Positions 1 to 5,713 of a stretch of 5,713 bases of DNA are shown here, one piece after another (position 1 is the first letter of the stretch; the number at the start of each line of letters is the position of its first letter). Below the pieces are notes generated by a model. That model ran no database searches, was not told where the DNA came from, and worked only from the letters and a program-made list of their open reading frames with translations. The stretch lies in the NCBI GenBank assembly GCA_023391175.1, contig JAEWBL010000299.1, positions 1-5,713 of the forward strand. The letters are read 5' to 3'. Made by a program: the position numbers and the translations under genes. Source of the DNA: Pseudomonadota bacterium (lineage in GTDB: Bacteria; Pseudomonadota; Alphaproteobacteria; Rhizobiales; Xanthobacteraceae).

Positions 1-1198
1 GGCGGCGCACATGCTGGGCGGGGCTGTCGCCGGGGATCAGTTCGTCGATCTGGTGCTGGGCGAGGTAGGCAACTTCCAGCTTGTCGGCCCGCACCACCCG
101 GCCGCTTTCCTCCTTCAGCCGGTCGGCGAGGAGCTTGGCGAAGGTGGACTTGCCGTTGCCGTTGGGGCCGAGGAGGGCGATGCGGTCGTCCTCGTCGATG
201 CGTAGGTTGAGATTCTGGAGGATGGGCCGGCCGGGCACATAGCCCACCGCCACCTTCTCCAGCACCACGATGGGCGGGGAGAGCAGCTTTTCCGGATGGC
301 GGATGGAGATCGCCGCCGCCTCCTCGCTCACCTGCGCGGCCAGGGGCTCCATGCGGGCGAGGGCCTTGAGGCGGGACTGGGCCTGCTTCGCCTTGGTGGC
401 CTTGGCGCGGAAGCGGGCGACGAAGGATTCCATGTGGGCGCGCTGCATTTCCTGCTTCTTGCGCGCCTTCTGGTCCAAGAGCAGCCGCTCGCGCCGCTGC
501 CGGTCGAAGGAGGTGAAGCCGCCCTTGTAGAGGGTCAGCTTCTGGCCGGTGAGGTGGAGGATGTGATCGACGCTCTCGTCCAGAAGGTCGCGGTCATGGG
601 AGATGAGGATCACCGTGCGCGGATAGTGCGCGAGGTAGTCCTGCAGCCACAGGGTGCCTTCAAGGTCGAGATAGTTGGTGGGCTCGTCGAGGAGCAGCAG
701 GTCCGGCTCGGTGAAAAGCAAAGCGGCGAGGGCCACGCGCATGCGCCAGCCGCCGGAGAATTCCGAGCAGGGCCGCTGCTGGGCGCTCTCGTCGAAGCCG
801 AGGCCGGCGAGGATGGTGGCCGCCCGCGCCGGCGCCGCGTGGGCGCCGATGTCGAGGAGCCGCATCTCGATCTCGCCCATGCGGTTGGGGTCCTGCGTGG
901 TCTCACGCTCATGCAGCAGCGCCGCGCGCTCGGTATCCGCGGCCAGTACGCGCTCGATGAGGCTGTCCGGCCCGGCCGGCGCCTCCTGCGCCACGCGGCC
1001 GATGCGGGTGCGGTTGGGCAGGCGGATGGCGCCGGACTCCAGTTCCAGCTCACCCACCAGCGCCTTGAACAGGGTGGTCTTGCCCGAGCCGTTGCGGCCG
1101 ACCACGCCCACGCGCGCGTTCTCGGGAAGGGCGACGGAGGCATGGTCGATGAGCAGGCGCCCGGCGAGGCGCAGGGAAATATCGTCGAGAACGATCAT
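1..1198 (-). CDS. ABC-F family ATPase, YheS-like (partial, C-terminal part missing)
   Basis: This is a soluble tandem-ATPase protein of the ABC-F family. These proteins have no membrane domain and act on ribosomes, where those characterised bind near the E site and influence stalled translation. From the ATG at 1198-1196, 399 codons are open to the window edge. Visible motifs in the first nucleotide-binding domain are Walker A GRNGSGKTT (residues 34-42), the signature SGGWR (148-152), Walker B ending in DEPTN (171-175) and the switch histidine H201 in ISHDRD. A charged helical linker follows, with RFRAKATKAKQAQSR at 262-276, nearly the same as in E. coli YheS. The second domain begins with Walker A GPNGNGKST (344-352, K350). 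Its signature and Walker B lie outside the window. The family usually has about 600-640 residues, so roughly a third is missing. No good Shine-Dalgarno precedes the start, and I see no alternative start nearby upstream. The gene lies 54 bases behind the monooxygenase on the same strand, so co-transcription is likely. The family and subgroup are secure; the cellular role is inferred. Confidence 0.95.
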   Translation of the reverse strand, partial: MIVLDDISLRLAGRLLIDHASVALPENARVGVVGRNGSGKTTLFKALVGELELESGAIRLPNRTRIGRVAQEAPAGPDSLIERVLAADTERAALLHERETTQDPNRMGEIEMRLLDIGAHAAPARAATILAGLGFDESAQQRPCSEFSGGWRMRVALAALLFTEPDLLLLDEPTNYLDLEGTLWLQDYLAHYPRTVILISHDRDLLDESVDHILHLTGQKLTLYKGGFTSFDRQRRERLLLDQKARKKQEMQRAHMESFVARFRAKATKAKQAQSRLKALARMEPLAAQVSEEAAAISIRHPEKLLSPPIVVLEKVAVGYVPGRPILQNLNLRIDEDDRIALLGPNGNGKSTFAKLLADRLKEESGRVVRADKLEVAYLAQHQIDELIPGDSPAQHVRR

Positions 1199-1252
1199 GC
1201 CGGGCTTTTCGCAGGCGGGGCCGGGCAGGGCAAGATGGCGAAGCGCGCGCCT

Positions 1253-2542
1253 CTAGAGCGTCTCGCCCCGGAGCAGCTTCGGCACCTCGCCGGTGAGGCC
1301 GGCCGCATCCTTGATGAACAGGCCCTTGAGGCGCGGCAGCCGGTCCACCAGCCCGAGGCCCACGTCGCGGATGGCGCGCAGGGCGTCGGAATGGTTGGAG
1401 AACAGCCGGTTGAGCCCGTCTGTCGCGACGCCCATGGCCAAGGTGTCGAACCGCCGCCAGCGCTGGTAGCGCTCCAGCACGCTGGGGGAGGCGAAGTCGA
1501 GCCCGACGCGGGCGGCATCCGTCACCACCTCGGCGAGAGCGGCCACATCGCGCAGGCCCATGTTGAGGCCCTGCCCGGCGATGGGATGGATGACATGGGC
1601 GGCATCGCCCACCAGCGCGAGGCGGTCGCCGATGAAGGCGCGGGCCATGGCGAAGCCGAGAGGATAGGCGCGGGGCTTCGTCACCGGCTTCACCCAGCCG
1701 AGGCGATGGCCGAAGCGCTGCTCCAGCTCCTCTTGGAAGATGGCGGACGGCAAGGCGAGAAGGCGCTCGGCATCGGCGGTGCGCTCGGTCCACACCACCG
1801 AGCAGCGGTTGCCCGGCAGAGGCAGGATGGCGAACGGGCCGGCGGGCAGGAAATGCTCCTCGGCGCGGCCCTCGTGCGGGCGCTCGTGCTCCACCACGAA
1901 AGTGATCCCGCTCTGCCCGTAGCCCCACGAGACGGTGGAGATGCCGGCCATCTCCCGGATGCGCGAGCGCGCGCCGTCGCACGCCACCAGCAGGCCGGCG
2001 CGCAGCGGTGCGCCCGAGGCGGAGGCCAATTCCACGCCGCCGCCCTCGCTGCGGAAGGAGGTCACGGCCTCCTCGCGCAGATCGATGCCGGCGGAGCGGG
2101 CGGCGGCCACCAGCGCCTGCTGCAGATCGAGGTTCGGCACCATGAAGGCGAACGGCTCACCCGGCTCCACGTCGCCGTCGAAGGTGAGGAAGGTGGGGCG
2201 CGCCACGTCCTTGGTGCGGCTGTCCGTCACCACCATCGTGCGCATGGGCTCAGCCTTGCCGGCAAGCTCCTGCCACACGCCGAGGCTGGTGAGCATGCGG
2301 CGCGCGCACGCGGCGATGGCGGAGCAGCGGCCGTCGTCGAGCCCGGCACGGGAGAGGGTGGGATCGTAGAGGGCGATGTCGGCGTCCGGGCCGAGGCCCT
2401 GGCGCAGGGCGAGGGCGAGGCTCAGACCCGCGAGGCCGCCGCCGACGATGGCGACATCCGCCCGTTCCGCTGGCGCAAGATGTGCGGCGGCCGGTTTTGC
2501 GGACCAGCCGGTCTCCGGAAGCGGTGCGTTCGGGGAGCCCAT
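1253..2542 (-). CDS. UbiH/COQ6-family FAD-dependent monooxygenase, probable ubiquinone-ring hydroxylase
   Basis: This is a class A flavoprotein monooxygenase of 429 residues, close to the usual 390-430 of the UbiH/UbiF/UbiI/COQ6 family. These enzymes use FAD, NAD(P)H and O2 to hydroxylate the ring of ubiquinone precursors at the inner membrane. The N-terminal dinucleotide-binding fold has GGGLAG at residues 34-39. Next come the family DGRC segment (70-73), the NAD(P)H/FAD-linked CDGARS motif (188-193), and the FAD-ribityl GD motif from G305-D306 through VGDAAH (311-316), with HP.AGQGLN at 319-327. The last is characteristic of the ubiquinone branch. Which ring carbon (C1, C5 or C6) is oxidised cannot be read from sequence; alphaproteobacteria also have the broader-specificity UbiL, so I give no symbol. 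I chose the ATG at 2542-2540 because AGGAG lies 8 bases upstream. An in-frame ATG at 2584 would add 14 unconserved residues. About 28 residues precede the fold. The gene is divergent from tesB and probably leads a transcript into the ABC-F gene. Confidence 0.93.
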   Translation of the reverse strand: MGSPNAPLPETGWSAKPAAAHLAPAERADVAIVGGGLAGLSLALALRQGLGPDADIALYDPTLSRAGLDDGRCSAIAACARRMLTSLGVWQELAGKAEPMRTMVVTDSRTKDVARPTFLTFDGDVEPGEPFAFMVPNLDLQQALVAAARSAGIDLREEAVTSFRSEGGGVELASASGAPLRAGLLVACDGARSRIREMAGISTVSWGYGQSGITFVVEHERPHEGRAEEHFLPAGPFAILPLPGNRCSVVWTERTADAERLLALPSAIFQEELEQRFGHRLGWVKPVTKPRAYPLGFAMARAFIGDRLALVGDAAHVIHPIAGQGLNMGLRDVAALAEVVTDAARVGLDFASPSVLERYQRWRRFDTLAMGVATDGLNRLFSNHSDALRAIRDVGLGLVDRLPRLKGLFIKDAAGLTGEVPKLLRGETL

Positions 2543-2550
2543 GACCTTCA

Positions 2551-2555
2551 CTCCT
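2551..2555 (-). promoter_or_regulatory. Shine-Dalgarno site of the UbiH-family gene
   Basis: Read on the minus strand this is AGGAG, 8 bases before the ATG at 2542. It is the best ribosome-binding site on this strand and decides the start in favour of 2542 over the longer frame from 2584, for which the site would lie inside the coding sequence. Confidence 0.8.
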
Positions 2556-2592
2556 ACTGATTGTTCTCGTTGTACGCGGACCAAGGCCGATC

Positions 2593-2612
2593 GGCTCGCC
2601 TATAGGGGAGCC
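2593..2612. repeat. 20-base near-perfect palindrome (candidate operator)
   Basis: GGCTCGCCTATAGGGGAGCC is an inverted repeat with no spacer. Nine of its ten base pairs are complementary; the exception is G2598 opposite G2607. It is centred on TATA. It sits 51 bases upstream of the monooxygenase start and 134 bases upstream of tesB, where a shared regulator could act on both promoters. A protein-binding dyad is more plausible than an RNA hairpin, because the full repeat has no unpaired loop. No regulator is identifiable. Confidence 0.4.
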
Positions 2613-2746
2613 AGCTGACGTTTTGTGGTTGACGGTCGAGGCGTGGGCGTGGCGTCCTGCCCTCGACTGAACCGCGCGACCCGCATCCCGTTCCACCTAT
2701 TGACGCTGCCGCCCCGAGGGCGCGCTGCCGTCGGCGAGCCCCCCGC

Positions 2747-3622
2747 ATGACCGCCCAGAATCCCGACGTGGAGAAGCTCCTCGGCATCCTTGACCTCGAG
2801 CCGCTCGAGATCAACCTGTTCCGGGGGCGCAGCGTATCGCCCACCGGGGGCCGGGTGTTCGGCGGGCAGGTGATCGCCCAGGCCCTCGTCGCCGCCCGCC
2901 GCACGGTGGCGGCCGCACGCGTCACCCACTCGCTGCACGGCTATTTCCTGCTCGGTGGCGACCCGACCGTCCCCATCATCTACGACGTGGACCGCATCCG
3001 CGATGGCCGCTCCTTCACCACCCGCCGGGTGGTGGCGATCCAGCATGGCGAAGCCATTTTCAGCATGTCGGTGTCGTTCCAGAAGCCCGAGGAGGGCTTC
3101 ACCCACCAGAGCCAGATGCCCGACGTGCCCCAGCCCGAGGATCTGCCCGGCGACGAGGTGTGGCGGGATCGCCTGCTCGCCCGCTTCCCCGGCGCCGCCG
3201 GCCGCGACTGGATGGCGCACCGGCCGCTGGAGGTGAAGCCCACCAGCCTGGACATGTCCTATCTCGGATCAGCGGGCGCCCGGCCGAGCATCTGGATCCG
3301 CGCCCGCGGCCCGCTGCCGGACGATCTGCCCATTCATCAGGCGGTGCTCGCCTACGCCTCCGATCTGTCCCTGCTGCAGGCGGCGCTGCTGCCCCACGGC
3401 AAGTCCGTGTTCGATGAGGACGTGCAGGTGGCGAGCCTCGACCATGCGCTCTGGTTCCACCGCCCGTTCCGCGCCGACGATTGGCTGCTCTACACCCAGG
3501 AAAGCCCGGCAGCCTCGGCCGGACGTGGGTTCTGCCGCGGCGAGCTGTTCACCCGAGACGGGATTCTGGTTGCTTCGGCGGCACAGGAAGGCCTCATGCG
3601 GCCGGTAACGCCGCGCGCATAG
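2747..3622 (+). CDS. tesB: Acyl-CoA thioesterase II (TesB)
   Basis: TesB hydrolyses acyl-CoA to free fatty acid and CoA in the cytoplasm, with broad chain-length preference. The protein has 291 residues against 286 in E. coli, and both hot-dog domains are present. The N-terminal domain has GGRVFGGQVIAQAL (34-47), HSLHGYFLLGGD (61-72) and the IIYDV..IRDG.SF stretch (77-90). The C-terminal domain has YASDLSLL (203-210), ASLDHALWFHRPF (229-241), RGFCRGELFTRDG (260-272) and QEGLMRP (280-286). By alignment with E. coli, the catalytic residues Asp204, Thr228 and Gln278 correspond to D206, S230 and Q280. Threonine is therefore replaced by serine, a conservative change that keeps the hydroxyl. The first ATG fits the usual N-terminus, although its ribosome-binding site is weak. 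The gene is divergent from the monooxygenase and lies 328 bases upstream of glnK on the same strand. I see no truncation. Confidence 0.96.
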   Translation: MTAQNPDVEKLLGILDLEPLEINLFRGRSVSPTGGRVFGGQVIAQALVAARRTVAAARVTHSLHGYFLLGGDPTVPIIYDVDRIRDGRSFTTRRVVAIQHGEAIFSMSVSFQKPEEGFTHQSQMPDVPQPEDLPGDEVWRDRLLARFPGAAGRDWMAHRPLEVKPTSLDMSYLGSAGARPSIWIRARGPLPDDLPIHQAVLAYASDLSLLQAALLPHGKSVFDEDVQVASLDHALWFHRPFRADDWLLYTQESPAASAGRGFCRGELFTRDGILVASAAQEGLMRPVTPRA

Positions 3623-3625
3623 GCA

Positions 3626-3684
3626 GGCGTCGTCTTCGGCGCCGCAGTGCGTCATCACGCAAGTGCGAACGATATGTGTCGTTC
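3626..3684 (+). other. Three tandem inverted repeats after tesB (possible transcript 3' end)
   Basis: Starting three bases after the tesB stop codon there are three potential hairpins in a row. The first is GGCGTCG/CGGCGCC around a TCTT loop (3626-3643), with 7 pairs including one G-U. The second is TGCGT/ACGCA around CATC (3648-3661). The third is GAACGA/TCGTTC around TATGTG (3667-3684). None is followed by a T-run on the plus strand, so a classical intrinsic terminator is not supported. They could stabilise the tesB mRNA end, assist factor-dependent termination, or be binding dyads upstream of glnK. Confidence 0.35.
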
Positions 3685-3694
3685 CCTTGGGCGC

Positions 3695-3709
3695 TAAGAT
3701 TAAAAAATA
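3695..3709. other. A/T-rich tract upstream of the sigma-54 promoter
   Basis: Fourteen of these 15 bases are A or T, including a run of six A, in otherwise strongly GC-rich DNA. The tract lies about 100 bases upstream of the -24 element, where bent DNA or an architectural protein such as IHF could help an enhancer-bound activator reach sigma-54 polymerase. The IHF consensus is not clearly matched, so this role is a guess from position and composition. Confidence 0.35.
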
Positions 3710-3808
3710 GGCACTAAAAGCGGCGAGCAGGCGGCGAAGCCCCTGCGGCGCGCGCCGTGGCGGAAAAATATGCACGGGACTCCCGGCATCCGCCGCCTTG
3801 CCACTCTC

Positions 3809-4289
<481 letters not shown>

Positions 4290-4318
4290 GCCTCATCTCT
4301 TTCACGGAGCATTCATCC

Positions 4319-5713
4319 ATGACGTCCAAGACGTGGTCCCGCGTGGGGGTTCCCGCGCTTCTTCTGGCGCTGGCGGTAGCCGCGCCGGTACTGGCCCAGA
4401 CGGCCCCGCCGGCGACTGACGCCGCGACCGCCGTTCCCGCCGCTGCAGCCGCCCCCACCGTGAACAAGGGCGACGTCGCCTGGATGCTCACGTCCGCGCT
4501 GCTGGTGCTGATGATGTCGGTGCCCGGCCTGTTCCTGTTCTACGGCGGCCTCGTGCGCGCCAAGAACATGCTCTCCGTGCTGATGCAGGTCGCCTACAGC
4601 GTGTGCATCGTCGGCCTGATCTGGGTGCTCTACGGCTACTCGCTCGCCTTCACCGGCGGCTCGCCCTTCATCGGCGGCTTCTCCAAGGCGTTCCTCTCCG
4701 GCGTCACGGGCGAATCCCTCGCCGCCACCTTCTCGGTGGGCGTGGCCATTCCGGAGTGGGTGTACATCGCCTTCCAGATGACCTTCGCCATGATCACCCC
4801 GGCCCTCATCTTCGGCGCCTTCGCCGAGCGCATGAAGTTCTCCGCCGTGGTGCTGTTCGTGCCGCTGTGGGTCACCTTCGTGTACTTCCCCATTGCCCAC
4901 ATGGTTTGGTACTGGGCCGGCCCGGATGCGATCGATGCCGCCGCCAAGGCCCTCGCCGCCGCCGCTGACGGCACCGCCAAGGCCGCCGCGCAGGCTGCGC
5001 TCGACGCCGTGAACGCGGACTCGGGCTACATCTTCCAGCTCGGCGCCATCGACTTCGCCGGCGGCACCGTGGTGCACATCAATGCCGGTATCGCCGGTCT
5101 CGTGGCCTGCATCATGGTCGGCAAGCGTCTGGGCTTCGGCAAGGAAGCGCTCTCGCCCCACTCCCTGACGCTCACCATGGTCGGCGCCTCCCTCCTGTGG
5201 GTCGGCTGGTTCGGCTTCAACGCCGGCTCGAACCTCGAGGCCAATGCCACCACCGCCCTCGCGATGATGAACACCTTCATCGCCACCTGCGCGGCCGGCA
5301 TGTCCTGGATGTTCGTGGAATGGCTGGTGAAGGGTAAGCCCTCCATGCTCGGCCTCGCCTCGGGCATCGTCGCCGGTCTCGTCGCCGTGACCCCGCCGTC
5401 GGGCTTCGCCGGCATCATGGGCTCGCTGGTCCTCGGCCTCGTCGTCTCGCCGATCTGCTTCATCTTCTGCACCGCCGTGAAGAACGCGCTGGGCTATGAT
5501 GACGCTCTCGACGTGTTCGGCGTGCACGGCATCGGTGGCATCGTCGGCGCCATCGCCACTGGCATCCTGGTGAGCCCCTCGCTGGGCGGCACGGGCATCT
5601 ACGACTACACCACCGGTGCGGTCGCGGCCTACGACATGACCGCCCAGGTCATCGCCCAGCTCAAGGCTGTCGGCGTGACCGTGGTGTGGTCGGGCGTCGG
5701 CACCGCCGTCATC
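4319..5713 (+). CDS. amtB: Ammonium channel AmtB (partial, C-terminal end missing)
   Basis: AmtB is a trimeric inner-membrane ammonium channel that scavenges ammonium and is closed by GlnK. From the ATG at 4319 (CGGAG 9 bases upstream), 465 codons are open to the window edge. Residues 1-26 look like a signal peptide (hydrophobic core, PVLA then Q), followed by an Ala/Pro-rich segment to about residue 48. Hydrophobic helices then run through the protein. Pore residues are in place: W197 in HMVW, D245 in IDFAGGTVVH, the twin histidines H253 (VVHINAG) and H403 (GVHGIGG), and the Phe-gate regions around F156 and F298/F300 (GWFGFNAGS). These correspond to E. coli W148, D160, H168, H318, F107 and F215; the Phe assignments are the least certain. 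An Ala-rich insertion (about 202-235) lies between HMVW and the D245 helix, absent in E. coli AmtB. The end of the last helix and the cytoplasmic tail that contacts GlnK lie beyond the window. Confidence 0.97.
   Translation, partial: MTSKTWSRVGVPALLLALAVAAPVLAQTAPPATDAATAVPAAAAAPTVNKGDVAWMLTSALLVLMMSVPGLFLFYGGLVRAKNMLSVLMQVAYSVCIVGLIWVLYGYSLAFTGGSPFIGGFSKAFLSGVTGESLAATFSVGVAIPEWVYIAFQMTFAMITPALIFGAFAERMKFSAVVLFVPLWVTFVYFPIAHMVWYWAGPDAIDAAAKALAAAADGTAKAAAQAALDAVNADSGYIFQLGAIDFAGGTVVHINAGIAGLVACIMVGKRLGFGKEALSPHSLTLTMVGASLLWVGWFGFNAGSNLEANATTALAMMNTFIATCAAGMSWMFVEWLVKGKPSMLGLASGIVAGLVAVTPPSGFAGIMGSLVLGLVVSPICFIFCTAVKNALGYDDALDVFGVHGIGGIVGAIATGILVSPSLGGTGIYDYTTGAVAAYDMTAQVIAQLKAVGVTVVWSGVGTAVI

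Larger units (their letters stand above)
2543..2746. promoter_or_regulatory. Divergent intergenic region between the monooxygenase gene and tesB
   Basis: The two genes are transcribed away from each other from these 204 bases, so both promoters should lie here. I could not find a well-matched -35/-10 pair on either strand. TTGACG at 2629-2634 on the plus strand looks like a -35 box but has no fitting -10 about 17 bases on. CTATAG at 2600-2605 reads the same on both strands and resembles a -10 box, but lacks a -35 partner either way. tesB has only a weak Shine-Dalgarno (GGCGAG, 2733-2738). The region also holds the palindrome described separately. Promoter positions stay unassigned. Confidence 0.5.

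Noticed and set aside
296..2560. A 754-codon open frame on the plus strand, antisense to the ABC-F and monooxygenase genes
   Set aside because: Its codons are the exact reverse complements of the sense codons, because both real genes happen to share that frame. Stops would need sense TTA, CTA or TCA, which are almost unused in this GC-rich DNA. The sense strand carries complete, recognisable families; the antisense product is a low-complexity Gly/Ala/His/Glu-rich sequence with no motif.
2629..2634. TTGACG as a -35 box for tesB
   Set aside because: No acceptable -10 hexamer is found 16-18 bases downstream.
3646..3667. Direct repeat AGTGCG (3646-3651 and 3662-3667) as a paired NtrC site
   Set aside because: The halves are in direct, not inverted, orientation, and the spacing does not fit the NtrC dyad. 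Single GTGC/GCAC words are expected by chance in this region.
4313..5527. A 404-codon open frame on the minus strand, antisense to amtB
   Set aside because: Same codon-mirroring effect. The product is His/Gly/Glu-rich without recognisable domains, while amtB on the plus strand has all pore residues.

Overview
The window is a very GC-rich stretch of ordinary chromosomal DNA. It holds five protein genes, two of them cut by the window edges. Third codon positions are almost all G or C. The GlnK and AmtB sequences and the sigma-54 promoter point to an alphaproteobacterium, plausibly of the Hyphomicrobiales (Xanthobacter/Azorhizobium/Bradyrhizobium side). That placement is inferred from how the sequences look, not from a search.

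Left half, minus strand (1-2542): a UbiH/COQ6-family FAD monooxygenase, probably a ubiquinone-ring hydroxylase, is followed after 54 bases by an ABC-F ATPase of the YheS type. The ABC-F gene runs off the left edge after 399 codons. The two genes probably share a transcript. A 204-base divergent intergenic region (2543-2746) separates the monooxygenase from tesB and contains a 20-base near-perfect palindrome.

Right half, plus strand (2747-5713): tesB (acyl-CoA thioesterase II) is followed by a 328-base noncoding gap. The gap holds three consecutive inverted repeats, an A/T-rich tract, a strong sigma-54 (-24/-12) promoter and a leader of about 115 bases. Then come glnK (PII signalling protein) and, 29 bases later, amtB (ammonium channel). 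amtB is open to the right edge and lacks its C-terminal end.

How they work together: glnK-amtB is the classic nitrogen-starvation operon. The sigma-54 promoter would be switched on by an enhancer-binding protein such as NtrC. AmtB conducts ammonium, and GlnK blocks it when nitrogen is plentiful. The other three genes (quinone hydroxylation, acyl-CoA hydrolysis, ribosome-associated ABC-F) are housekeeping and have no evident mechanistic link to nitrogen control, although tesB also neighbours glnK-amtB in E. coli. I see no mobile element, CRISPR array, tRNA or rRNA, and no convincing new biological system. The points worth checking are regulatory sites and small structural features.
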